DNA from: Osmia lignaria lignaria
Lineage: Eukaryota; Arthropoda; Insecta; Hymenoptera; Megachilidae
NCBI RefSeq assembly: GCF_051020975.1
Contig: NW_027478169.1
Span: 3,162,001-3,226,000 of the forward strand
Length of the DNA stretch: 64,000 nt
Reading direction: 5' to 3'
Shown here in pieces: positions 37,234-48,826 of this stretch. The position numbers and the translations under genes were made by a program. Within the stretch, counting starts at the first letter, position 1. Each line of letters opens with the position of its first letter. The notes under the pieces were generated by a model. It did not search any database and was not told the DNA's origin. It saw only the letters and a list, made by a program, of their open reading frames with translations.

Positions 37234-39487
37234 TCAGATGCGTAGTTCTCGAGATATATCAAGATATTTAAAAGTTCCGAAGCCGCACCAACATAATAGA
37301 GATACAGAAACACCGTGGCCCCTTTCTTCGAGATAACTCTGCACTATTGCGAGCTGCAAATGCCACTACCAGCTTAGCTGTGCAGAAGAAGAACAACAAG
37401 AAGAAGAAATATCTCGAAAAATGTCCGTCAGGCCCCTTCCCTTGAGATAAATCTGCAAATATCTCGGAAACGAAGCGAGTTATCGCAAAATGTTAAGAGA
37501 CCTTATTTGTAGAGAATTAAGTTTCCTACTTTTTATGTTCTATGATATTTTTTGATCAGATGCGTAGTTCTCGAGATATATCAAGATATTTAAAAGTTCC
37601 GAAGCCGCACCAACATAATAGAGATACAGAAACACCGTGGCCCCTTTCTTTGAGATAACTCTGCACTATTGCGAGCTGTAAATGCCACGTCCAGCTTAGC
37701 TGTGCAGAAGAAGAACAACAAGAAGAAGAAATATCTCGAAATATGTCCGTCAGGCCCCTTCCCTCGAGATAAATCTGCAAATATCTCGGAAACGAAGCGA
37801 GCTATGGCAAAATGTTAAGAGACCTTTTTTGTAGAGAATTAAGTTTCCTACTTTTTATGTTCTATGATATTTTTTGATCGGATGCGTAGCTCTCGAGATA
37901 TATCAAGATATTTAAACGTTCCGAAGTCGCACCAACATAATAGAGATACAGAAACACCGTGGCCCCTTTCTTTGAGATAACTCTGCACTATTGCGAGCAG
38001 TAAATGCCACGTCCAGCATAGCTGTGCAGAAGAAGAACAACAAGAAGAAGAAATATCTCGAAATATGTCCGTCAGGCCCCTTCCCTCGAGATAAATCTGC
38101 AAATATCTCGGAAACGAAGCGAGCTATGGCAAAATGTTAAGAGACCTTTTTTGTAGAGAATTAAGTTTCCTACTTTTTATGTTCTATGATATTTTTTGAT
38201 CGGATGCGTAGCTCTCGAGATATATCAAGATATTTAAAAGTTCCGAAGCCGCACCAACATAATAGAGATACAGAAACACCGTGGCCCCTTTCTTTGAGAT
38301 AACTCTGCACTATTGCGAGCTGCAAATGCCACTTCCAGCTTAGCTGTGCAGAAGAAGACCAACAAGAAGAAGAAATATCTCGAAATATGTCCGTCAGGCC
38401 CCTTCCCTTGAGATAAATCTGCAAATATCTCGGAAACGAAGCGAGCTATGGCAAAATGTTAAGAGACCTTATTTGTGGAGAATTAAGTTTCCTACTTTTT
38501 ACGTTCTATGATATTTTTTGATCAGAAGCGTAGTTTTCGAGATATATCGAGATATTTAAAAGATCCGAAGCCGCACCAACATAATAGAGATACAGAAACA
38601 CCGTGGCCCCTTTCTTCGAGATAACTCTGCACTATTGCGAGCTGCAAATGCCACTTCCAGCTTAGCTGTGCAGAAGAAGACCAACAAGAAGAAGAAATAT
38701 CTCGAAATATGTCCGTCAGGCCCCTTCCCTCGAGATAAATCTGCAAATATCTCGGAAACGAAGCGAGCTATGGCAAAATGTTAAGAGACCTTATTTGTGG
38801 AGAATTAAGTTTCCTACTTTTTATGTTCTATGATATTATTTGATCAGATGCGTAGTTCTCGAGATATATCAAGATATTTAAAAGTTGCGAAGCCGCACCA
38901 ACATAATAGAGATACAGAAACACCGTGGCCCCTTTCTTTGAGATAACTCTGCACTATTGCGAGCTGTAAATGCCACGTCCAGCTTAGCTGTGCAGAAGAA
39001 GAACAACAAGAAGAAGAAATATCTCGAGATATGTCCGTCAGGCCCCTTCCCTCGAGATAAATCTGCAAATATCTCGGAAACGAAGCGAGCTATGGCAAAA
39101 TGTTAAGAGACCTTTTTTGTAGAGAATTAAGTTTCCTACTTTTTATGTTCTATGATATTTTTTGATCGGATGCGTAGCTCTCGAGATATATCAAGATATT
39201 TAAAAGTTCCGAAGCCGCACCAACATAATAGAGATACAGAAACACCGTGGCCCCTTTCTTTGAGATAACTCGGCACTACTGCGAGCTGGAAATGCCACTT
39301 CCAGTTTAGCTGTGCAGAAGAAGAACAACAAGAAGAAGAAATATCTCGAATTATGTCCGTCAGGCCCCTTCCCTTGAGATAAATCTGCAAGTATCTTGGA
39401 AACGAACCGAGCTATGGCAAAATGTTGAGAGACCTTTTTTGTAGAGAATTAAGTTTCCTACTTTTTATGTTCTATGATATTTTTTGA
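37234..39487. repeat. 7-monomer HOR, copy G1 (2,254 bp)
   Basis: The units start at 37,234, 37,556, 37,878, 38,200, 38,522, 38,844 and 39,166. Markers are CCACTACCAGC and GAGTTATCGC (37,234), AATGCCACGTCCAGC (37,556), TTAAACGTTCC with GAAGTCGC and GAGCAGTAAATG (37,878), and GTAGCTCTCG with GAAGACCAACAAG (38,200). The first four recur 2,254 bp later; the last three do not. Confidence 0.88.
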
Positions 39488-41741
39488 TCAGATGCGTAGT
39501 TCTCGAGATATATCAAGATATTTAAAAGTTCCGAAGCCGCACCAACATAATAGAGATACAGAAACACCGTGGCCCCTTTCTTCGAGATAACTCTGCACTA
39601 TTGCGAGCTGCAAATGCCACTACCAGCTTAGCTGTGCAGAAGAAGAACAACAAGAAGAAGAAATATCTCGAAAAATGTCCGTCAGGCCCCTTCCCTTGAG
39701 ATAAATCTGCAAATATCTCGGAAACGAAGCGAGTTATCGCAAAATGTTAAGAGACCTTATTTGTAGAGAATTAAGTTTCCTACTTTTTATGTTCTATGAT
39801 ATTTTTTGATCAGATGCGTAGTTCTCGAGATATATCAAGATATTTAAAAGTTCCGAAGCCGCACCAACATAATAGAGATACAGAAACACCGTGGCCCCTT
39901 TCTTTGAGATAACTCTGCACTATTGCGAGCTGTAAATGCCACGTCCAGCTTAGCTGTGCAGAAGAAGAACAACAAGAAGAAGAAATATCTCGAAATATGT
40001 CCGTCAGGCCCCTTCCCTCGAGATAAATCTGCAAATATCTCGGAAACGAAGCGAGCTATGGCAAAATGTTAAGAGACCTTTTTTGTAGAGAATTAAGTTT
40101 CCTACTTTTTATGTTCTATGATATTTTTTGATCGGATGCGTAGCTCTCGAGATATATCAAGATATTTAAACGTTCCGAAGTCGCACCAACATAATAGAGA
40201 TACAGAAACACCGTGGCCCCTTTCTTTGAGATAACTCTGCACTATTGCGAGCAGTAAATGCCACGTCCAGCTTAGCTGTGCAGAAGAAGAACAACAAGAA
40301 GAAGAAATATCTCGAAATATGTCCGTCAGGCCCCTTCCCTCGAGATAAATCTGCAAATATCTCGGAAACGAAGCGAGCTATGGCAAAATGTTAAGAGACC
40401 TTTTTTGTAGAGAATTAAGTTTCCTACTTTTTATGTTCTATGATATTTTTTGATCGGATGCGTAGCTCTCGAGATATATCAAGATATTTAAAAGTTCCGA
40501 AGCCGCACCAACATAATAGAGATACAGAAACACCGTGGCCCCTTTCTTTGAGATAACTCTGCACTATTGCGAGCTGCAAATGCCACTTCCAGCTTAGCTG
40601 TGCAGAAGAAGACCAACAAGAAGAAGAAATATCTCGAAATATGTCCGTCAGGCCCCTTCCCTTGAGATAAATCTGCAAATATCTCGGAAACGAAGCGAGC
40701 TATGGCAAAATGTTAAGAGACCTTATTTGTGGAGAATTAAGTTTCCTACTTTTTATGTTCTATGATATTATTTGATCAGATGCGTAGTTCTCGAGATATA
40801 TCAAGATATTTAAAAGTTCCGAAGCCGCACCAACATAATAGAGATACAGAAACACCGTGGCCCCTTTCTTTGAGATAACTCTGCACTAGTGCGAGCCGCA
40901 AATGCCGCTTCCAGCTTAGCTGTGCAGAAGAAGAACAACAAGAAGAAGAAATATCTCGAAATATGTCCGTCAGGCCCCTTCCCTCGAGATAAATCTGCAA
41001 ATATCTCGGAAACGAAGCGAGCTATGGCAAAATGTTGAGAGACCTTTTTTGTAGAGAATTAAGTTTCCTACTTTTTATGTTCTATGATATTTTTTGATCG
41101 GATGCGTAGTTCTCGAGATATATAAAGATATTTAAAAGTTCCGAAGCCGCACCAACATAATAGAGATACAGAAACACCGTGGCCCCTTTCTTTGAGATAA
41201 CTCTGCACTATTGCGAGCTGCAAATGCCACTTCCAGCTTAGCTGTGCAGAAGAAGAACAACAAAAAGAAGAAATATCTCGAAATATGTCCGTCAGGCCCC
41301 TTCCCTTGAGATAAATCTGCAAATATCTCGGAAACGAAGCGAGCTATGGCAAAATGTTAAGAGACCTTTTTTGTAGAGAATTAAGTTTCCTACTTTTTAT
41401 GTTCTATGATATTTTTTGATCGGATGCGTAACTCTCGAGATATATCAAGATATTTAAAAGTTCCGAAGCCGCACCAACATAATAGAGATACAGAAACACC
41501 GTGGCCCCTTTCTTTGAGATAACTCTGCACTATTGCGAGCTGCAAATGCCACTTCCAGCTTAGCTGTGCAGAAGAAGACCAACAAGAAGAAGAAATATCT
41601 CGAAATATGTCCGTCAGGCCCCTTCCCTTGAGATAAATCTGCAAATATCTCGGAAACGAAGCGAGCTATGGCAAAATGTTAAGAGACCTTATTTGTGGAG
41701 AATTAAGTTTCCTACTTTTTATGTTCTATGATATTATTTGA
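39488..41741. repeat. 7-monomer HOR, copy G2, second half replaced
   Basis: The units at 39,488, 39,810, 40,132 and 40,454 repeat the first four of G1 with very few changes. The units at 40,776, 41,098 and 41,420 are unlike their G1 counterparts. The 40,776 unit has CTAGTGCGAGCCGC and ATGCCGCTTCC. The 41,098 unit has ATATATAAAGATATT and AACAAAAAGAAG, both of which return at 47,539. The 41,420 unit duplicates the 40,454 unit 966 bp away, so this half was rebuilt by a different exchange. Confidence 0.86.
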
Positions 41742-41754
41742 TCAGATGCGTAGT

Positions 41755-41762
41755 TCTCGAGA
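41755..41762. repeat. TCTCGAGA palindrome, once per typical monomer
   Basis: This 8-bp perfect palindrome (containing CTCGAG) lies at monomer positions 14-21 in units of the CAGATGCG type. Units of the CAGAAGCG type have TTTCGAGA instead and lose the palindrome, as do the TTCTAGAG units near 54,637, 55,601 and 59,140. It is followed by ATATATC and then AAGATATT, part of a family of GAGATAT/ATATCTC motifs found in both orientations within the unit. No function can be read from the sequence. Confidence 0.7.
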
Positions 41763-41891
41763 TATATCAAGATATTTAAAAGTTCCGAAGCCGCACCAAC
41801 ATAATAGAGATACAGAAACACCGTGGCCCCTTTCTTTGAGATAACTCTGCACTATTGCGAGCTGCAAATGCCACTTCCAGCTTAGCTGTGC

Positions 41892-41917
41892 AGAAGAAGA
41901 ACAACAAGAAGAAGAAA
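41892..41917. repeat. GAA/CAA purine tract within the monomer
   Basis: This is a 26-base stretch of GAA and CAA triplets at monomer positions 151-176, present in nearly every unit. It is the site of the three-base losses that make the 319-bp units. Point variants include GAGGAAGAAC, GAAGACCAAC, GAAGAGCAAC, AACAAAAAGAAG and AAGAGGAAATATC, each confined to particular HOR families. On the opposite strand it would be transcribed as a pyrimidine-rich TTC tract. Confidence 0.85.
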
Positions 41918-44317
41918 TATCTCGAAATATGTCCGTCAGGCCCCTTCCCTTGAGATAAATCTGCAAGTATCTGGGAAACGAAGCGAGCTATGGCAAAATG
42001 TTAAGAGACCTTTTTTGTAGAGAATTAAGTTTCCTACTTTTTATGTTCTATGATATTTTTTGATCAGATGCGTAGTTCTCGAGATATATCAAGATATTTA
42101 AAAGTTCCGAAGCCGCACCAACATAATAGAGATACAGAAACACCGTGGCCCCTTTCTTTGAGATAACTCTGCACTATTGCGAGCTGCAAATGCCACTTCC
42201 AGCTTAGCTGTGCAGAAGAAGAACAACAAGAAGAAGAAATATCTCGAAATATGTCCGTCAGGCCCCTTCCCTTGAGATAAATCTGCAAATATCTCGGAAA
42301 CGAAGCGAGCTACGGCAAAATGTTAAGAGACCTTTTTTGTAGAGAATTATATTTCCCACAATTTAGGTTCTATGATATTTTTTGATCAGAAGCGTAGTTT
42401 TCGAGATATATCGAGATATTTAAAAGATCCGAAGCCGCACCAACATAATAGAGATACAGAAACACCGTGGCCCCTTTCTTTCAGATAACTCTGCACTATT
42501 GCGAGCTGGAAATGCCACTTCCAGCTTAGCTGTGCAGAAGAAGAACAACAAGAAGAAGAAATATCTCGAAATATGTCCGTCAGGCCCCTTCCCTTGAGAT
42601 AAATCTGCAAATATCTCGGAAACGAAGCGAGCTATGGCAAAATGTTGAGAGACCTCTTTTGTAGAGAATTAAGTTTCCTACTTTTTATGTTCTATGATAT
42701 TTTTCGATCAGATGCGTAGTTCTCGAGATATATCAAGATATTTAAAAGTTCCGAAGCCGCACCAACATAATAGAGATACAGAAACACCGTGGCCCCTTTC
42801 TTCGAGATAACTCTGCACTATTGCGAGCTGCAAATGCCACTTCCAGCTTAGCTGTGCAGAAGAAGACCAACAAGAAGAAGAAATATCTCGAAATATGTCC
42901 GTCAGGCCCCTTCCCTCGAGATAAATCTGCAAATATCTCGGAAACGAAGCGAGCTATGGCAAAATGTTAAGAGACCTTTTTTGTAGAGAATTATATTTCC
43001 CACAATTTAGGTTCTATGATATTTTTTGATCAGAAGCGTAGTTTTCGAGATATATCGAGATATTTAAAAGATCCGAAGCCGCACCAACATAATAGAGATA
43101 CAGAAACACCGTGGCCCCTTTCTTTCAGATAACTCTGCACTATTGCGAGCTGGAAATGCCACTTCCAGTTTAGCTGTGCAGAAGAAGAACAACAAGAAGA
43201 AGAAATATCTCGAAATATGTCCGTCAGGCCCCTTCCCTTGAGATAAATCTGCATATATCTCGGAAACGAAGCGAGCTATGGCAAAATGTTAAGAGACCTT
43301 TTTTGTAGAGAATTAAGTTTCCTACTTTTTATATTCTATGATATTTTTTGATCAGATGCGTAGTTCTCGAGATATATCAAGATATTTAAAAGTTCCGAAG
43401 CCGCACCAACATAATAGAGATACAGAAACACCGTGGCCCCTTTCTTTGAGATAACTCTGCACTATTGCGAGCTGCAAATGCCACTTCCAGCTTAGCTGTG
43501 CAGAAGAAGAACAACAAGAAGAGGAAATATCTCGAAATATGTCCGTCAGGCCCCTTCCCTTGAGATATATCTGCAAATATCTCGGAAACGAAACGAGCTA
43601 TGGCAAAATGTTAAGAGACCTTTTTTGTAGAAAATTAGGTTTCCTACTTTTTATGTTCTATGATATTTTTTGATCAGATGCGTAGTTCTCGAGATATATC
43701 AAGATATTTAAAAGTTCCGAAGCCGCACCAACATAATAGAGATACAGAAACACCGTGGCCCCTTTCTTTGCGATAACTCTGCACTATTGCGAGCTGCAAA
43801 TGCCACTTCCAGCTTAGATGTGCAGAAGAAGAACAACAAGAAGAAGAAATATCTCGAAATATGTCCGTCAGGCCCCTTCCCTTGAGATAAATCTGCAAAT
43901 ATCTCGGAAACGAAGCGAGCTATGGCAAAATGTTAAGAGACCTTTTTTGTAGAGAATTAAGTTTCCTACTTTTTATGTTCTATGATATTTTTCGATCAGA
44001 GGCGTAGTTCTCGAGATATATCAAGATATTTAAAAGTTCCGAAGCCGCACCAACATAATAGAGATACAGAAACACCGTGGCCCCTTTCTTTGAGATAACT
44101 CTGCACGATTGCGAGCTGGAAATGCCACTTCCAGTTTAGCTGTGCAGAAGAAGAACAACAAGAAGAAGAAATATCTCGAAAAATGTCCATCAGGACCCTT
44201 CCCTTGAGATAAATCTGCAAATATCTCGGAAACGAAGCGAGCTATTGCAAAACGTTAAGAGACCTTTTTTGTAGAGAATTAAGTTTCCTACTTTTTATGT
44301 TCTATGATATTTTTTGA

Positions 44318-44640
44318 TCAGATGCGTAGTTCTCGAGATATATCAAGATATTTAAAAGCTCCGAAGCTGCACCAACATAATAGAGGTACAGAAACACCGT
44401 GGCCCCTTTCTTTGAGATAACTCTGCACTATTGCGAGCTGCAAATGCCACTTCCAGCTTAGCTGTGGAGAAGAAGAACAACAAGAAGAAGAAATATCTCG
44501 AAATATGTCCGTCAGGCCCCTTCCCTTGAGATAAATCTGCAAATATCTTGGAAACGAATGCGAGCTATGCCAAAATGTTAAGAGACCTTATTTGTAGAGA
44601 ATTAAGTTTCCTACTTTTTATGTTCTATGATATTTTTTGA
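44318..44640. repeat. 323-bp variant monomer (one base gained)
   Basis: The segment reads GAAACGAATGCGAGCTATGCC, with one extra base compared with GAAACGAAGCGAGCTATGGC. The event is shared only with the 49,471 unit. Together with CTGTGGAGAAG and AAAGCTCCGAAGCTGC it marks the 5,153-bp duplication. Confidence 0.88.
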
Positions 44641-45284
44641 TCAGATGCGTAGTTCTCGAGATATATCGAGATATTTAAAAGTTCCGAAGCCGCACCAACA
44701 TAATAGAGATACAGAAACACCGTGGCCCCTTTCTTTGAGATAACTGTGCACTATTGCGAGCTGCAAATGCCACTTCCAGCTTAGCTGTGCAGAAGAAGAC
44801 CAACAAGAAGAAGAAATATCTCGAAATATGTCCGTCAGGCCCCTTCCCTTGAGATAAATCTGCAAATATCTCGGAAACGAAGCGAGCTATGGCAAAATGT
44901 TAAGAGACCTTATTTGTGGAGAATTAAGTTTCCTACTTTTTATGTTCTATGATATTATTTGATCAGATGCGTAGTTCTCGAGATATATCAAGATATTTAA
45001 AAGTTCCGAAGCCGCACCAACATAATAGAGATACAGAAACACCGTGGCCCCTTTCTTTGAGATAACTCTGCACTATTGCGAGCTGCAAATGCCACTTCCA
45101 GCTTAGCTGTGCAGAAGAAGAACAACAAGAAGAAGAAATATCTCGAAATATGTCCGTCAGGCCCCTTCCCTTGAGATAAATCTGCATATATCTCGGAAAC
45201 GAAGCGAGCTATGGCAAAATGTTGAGAGACCTTTTTTGTAGAGAATTAAGTTTTCTACTTTTTATGTTCTATGATATTTTTTGA

Positions 45285-48200
45285 TCAGATGCGTAGTTCT
45301 CGAGATATATCAAGATATTTAAAAGTTCCGAAGCCGCACCAACATAATAGAGATACAGAAACACCGTGGCCCCTTTCTTTGAGATAACTCTGCACTATTG
45401 CGAGCTGCAAATGCCACTTCCAGCTTAGCTGTGCAGAAGAAGAACAACAAGAAGAAGAAATATCTCGAAATATGTCCGTCAGGCCCCTTCCCTTGAGATA
45501 AATCTGCAAGTATCTGGGAAACGAAGCGAGCTATGGCAAAATGTTAAGAGACCTTTTTTGTAGAGAATTAAGTTTCCTACTTTTTATGTTCTATGATATT
45601 TTTTGATCAGATGCGTAGTTCTCGAGATATATCAAGATATTTAAAAGTTCCGAAGCCGCACCAACATAATAGAGATACAGAAACACCGTGGCCCCTTTCT
45701 TTGAGATAACTCTGCACTATTGCGAGCTGCAAATGCCACTTCCAGCTTAGCTGTGCAGAAGAAGAACAACAAGAAGAAGAAATATCTCGAAATATGTCCG
45801 TCAGGCCCCTTCCCTTGAGATGAATCTGCAAATATCTCGGAAACGAAGCGAGCTACGGCAAAATGTTAAGAGACCTTTTTTGTAGAGAATTATATTTCCC
45901 ACAATTTAGGTTCTATGATATTTTTTGATCAGAAGCGTAGTTTTCGAGATATATCGAGATATTTAAAAGATCCGAAGCCGCACCAACATAATAGAGATAC
46001 AGAAACACCGTGGCCCCTTTCTTTCAGATAACTCTGCACTATTGCGAGCTGGAAATGCCACTTCCAGCTTAGCTGTGCAGAAGAAGAACAACAAGAAGAA
46101 GAAATATCTCGAAATATGTCCGTCAGGCCCCTTCCCTTGAGATAAATCTGCAAATATCTCGGAAACGAAGCGAGCTATGGCAAAATGTTAAGAGACCTCT
46201 TTTGTAGAGAATTAAGTTTCCTACTTTTTATGTTCTATGATATTTTTCGATCAGATGCGTAGTTCTCGAGATATATCAAGATATTTAAAAGTTCCGAAGC
46301 CGCACCAACATAATAGAGATACAGACACACCGTGGCCCCTTTCTTTGAGATAACTCTGCACTATTGCGAGCTGCAAATGCCACTTCCAGCTTAGCTGTGC
46401 AGAAGAAGAACAACAAGAAGAAGAAATATCTGGAAATATGTCCGTCAGGCCCCTTCCCTTGAGATAAATCTGCAAATATCTCGGAAACGAAGCGAGCTAC
46501 GGCAAAATGTTAAGAGACCTTTTTTGTAGAGAATTATATTTCCCACAATTTAGGTTCTATGATATTTTTTGATCAGAAGCGTAGTTTTCGAGATATATCG
46601 AGATATTTAAAAGATCCGAAGCCGCACCAACATAATAGAGATACAGAAACACCGTGGCCCCTTTCTTTCAGATAACTCTGCACTATTGCGAGCTGGAAAT
46701 GCCACTTCCAGTTTAGCTGTGCAGAAGAAGAACAACAAGAAGAAGAAATATCTCGAAATATGTCCGTCAGGCCCCTTCCCTTGAGATAAATCTGCATATA
46801 TCTCGGAAACGAAGCGAGCTATGGCAAAATGTTGAGAGACCTTTTTTGTAGAGAATTAAGTTTCCTACTTTTTATGTTCTATGATATTTTTTGATCAGAT
46901 GCGTAGTTCTCGAGATATATCAAGATATTTAAAAGTTCCGAAGCCGCACCAACATAATAGAGATACAGAAACACCGTGGCCCCTTTCTTTGAGATAACTC
47001 TGCACTATTGCGAGCTGCAAATGCCACTTCCAGCTTAGCTGTGCAGAAGAAGAACAACAAGAAGAGGAAATATCTCGAAATATGTCCGTCAGGCCCCTTC
47101 CCTTGAGATATATCTGCAAATATCTCGGAAACGAAACGAGCTATGGCAAAATGTTAAGAGACCTTTTTTGTAGAGAATTATGTTTCCTACAATTTATGTT
47201 CTATGACATTTTTTGATCAGAAGCGTAGTTTTCGAGATATATCGAGATATTTAAAAGATCCGAAGCTGCACCAACATAATAGAGATACAGAAACACCGTG
47301 GCCCCTTTCTTTGAGATAACTCTGCACTAGTGCGAGCCGCAAATGCCGCTTCCAGCTTAGCTGTGCAGAAGAAGAACAACAAGAAGAAGAAATATCTCGA
47401 AATATGTCCGTCAGGCCCCTTCCCTCGAGATAAATCTGCAAATATCTCGGAAACCAAGCGAGCTATGGCAAAATGTTGAGAGACCTTTTTTGTAGAGAAT
47501 TAAGTTTCCTACTTTTTATGTTCTATGATATTTTTTGATCGGATGCGTAGTTCTCGAGATATATAAAGATATTTAAAAGTTCCGAAGCCGCACCAACATA
47601 ATAGAGATACAGAAACACCGTGGCCCCTTTCTTTGAGATAACTCTGCACTATTGCGAGCTGCAAATGCCACTTCCAGCTTAGCTGTGCAGAAGAAGAACA
47701 ACAAAAAGAAGAAATATCTCGAAATATGTCCGTCAGGCCCCTTCCCTTGAGATAAATCTGCAAATATCTCGGAAACGAAGCGAGCTATGGCAAAATGTTA
47801 AGAGACCTCTTTTGTAGAGAATTAAGTTTCCTACTTTTTATGTTCTATGATATTTTTCGATCAGATGCGTAGTTCTCGAGATATATCAAGATATTTAAAA
47901 GTTCCGAAGCCGCACCAACATAATAGAGATACAGACACACCGTGGCCCCTTTCTTTGAGATAACTCTGCACTATTGCGAGCTGCAAATGCCACTTCCAGC
48001 TTAGCTGTGCAGAAGAAGAACAACAAGAAGAAGAAATATCTGGAAATATGTCCGTCAGGCCCCTTCACTTGAGATAAATCTGCAAATATCTCGGAAACGA
48101 AGCGAGCTACGGCAAAATGTTAAGAGACCTTTTTTGTAGAAAATTAGGATTCCTACTTTTTATGTTCTATGATATTTTTTGATCAGATGCGTAGTTCTCG

Positions 48201-48826
48201 AGATATATCAAGATATTTAAAAGTTCCGAAGCCGCACCAACATAATAGAGATACAGAAACACCGTGGCCCCTTTCTTTGAGATAACTCTGCACTACTGCG
48301 AGCTGCAAATGCCACTTCCAGCTTAGCAGTGCAGAAGAAGAACAACAAGAAGAAGAAATATCTCGAAATATGTCCGTCAGGCCCCTTCCCTTGAGATAAA
48401 TCTGCAAATATCTCGGAAACGAAGCGAGCTATGGCAAAATGTTAAGAGACCTGTTTTGTAGAGAATTAAGTTTCCTACTTTTTGTGTTCTATGATATTTT
48501 TCGATCAGATGCGTAGTTCTCGAGATATATCAACATATTTAAAAGTTCCGAAGCCGCACCAACATAATAGAGATACAGAAACACCGTGGCCCCTTTCTTT
48601 GAGATAACTCTGCACTATTGCGAGCTGCAAATGCCACTTCCAGCTTAGCTGTGCAGAAGAAGAACAACAAGAAGAAGAAACATCTCGAAATATGTCCGTC
48701 AGACCCCTTCCCTTGAGATAAATCTGCAAATATCTCGGAAACGAAGCGAGCTACGGCAAAATGTTAAGAGACCTTTTTTGTAGAAAATTAGGTTTCCTAC
48801 TTTTTATGTTCTATGATATTTTTTGA
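45285..48826. repeat. 11-monomer HOR, copy H2 (3,542 bp)
   Basis: The units 45,285, 45,607, 45,929, 46,573 and 46,895 match H1. The 46,251 unit carries ACAGACACACCG and ATCTGGAAATATG instead, and a near copy stands at 47,861. The 47,539 unit is the partner of 41,098 at a spacing of 6,441 bp. The 48,183 and 48,505 units carry private changes (TTAGCAGTGCAG; TCAACATATTT). The H2 copy is therefore overwritten in its second half. Confidence 0.85.

Larger units (their letters stand above)
41742..41966 (-). other. Recurrent open frame in the monomer, judged non-coding
   Basis: Most monomers have a minus-strand frame of about 74 codons, open from monomer position 225 down to the TGA at positions 1-3. 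It starts with TTG, not ATG, and typical copies have no internal ATG. Its predicted peptide is rich in Ser and Cys in the middle, produced by the GAA/CAA tract read on the opposite strand. It is lost in some units (16,326, 37,234, 39,488, 47,861) and lengthened to 84 codons where the stop changes (CGG or CTG in place of CAG). Changes alter amino acids freely (IYLKGRG against IQLKGTG). The 322-bp period is not a multiple of three. I see no evidence for a product. Confidence 0.75.
41742..42063. repeat. Reference monomer (322 bp)
   Basis: This copy is the closest to the majority sequence I could find, with two differences (positions 226 and 232). Landmarks by monomer position: 1-5 TCAGA; 14-21 TCTCGAGA palindrome (contains CTCGAG); 80-89 CCGTGGCCCC; 97-110 GAGATAACTCTGCA; 121-139 a stem-forming stretch ending TTCCAG; 151-176 a GAA/CAA purine tract; 192-199 CCGTCAGG; 211-224 GAGATAAATCTGCA; 231-244 TCGGAAACGAAGCG; 270-275 and 315-320 two T6 tracts; and TGATCA spanning the join with the next unit. 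The stretches at 80-110 and 192-224 resemble each other, which suggests internal duplication in the unit's origin. Confidence 0.9.
41742..45284. repeat. 11-monomer HOR, copy H1 (3,543 bp)
   Basis: Eleven units run from 41,742 to 44,963, including one of 323 bp at 44,318 (one added base in GAAACGAATGCGAGC). Partners at a spacing of 3,543 bp are clear for 41,742, 42,064, 42,386, 43,030 and 43,352. Shared markers include CTGCAAGTATCTGGG, TTTCAGATAACTCTGC, CTGCATATATCTCGG and GAGGAAATATC. The four units from 43,674 instead match 48,827-50,115. Confidence 0.86.

Noticed and set aside
41742..42063. Possible CENP-B box in the monomer
   Set aside because: The best candidate, CTTCGTTTCCGAGATA on the minus strand, has the TTCG of the core but lacks the required downstream A and CGGG positions, so it does not meet the known core pattern.
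41742..42063. Transposon-derived unit with terminal repeats
   Set aside because: I found no terminal inverted repeats with target-site duplication, no transposase or reverse transcriptase remnant and no poly-A end. The short palindromes are internal and do not bound the unit.
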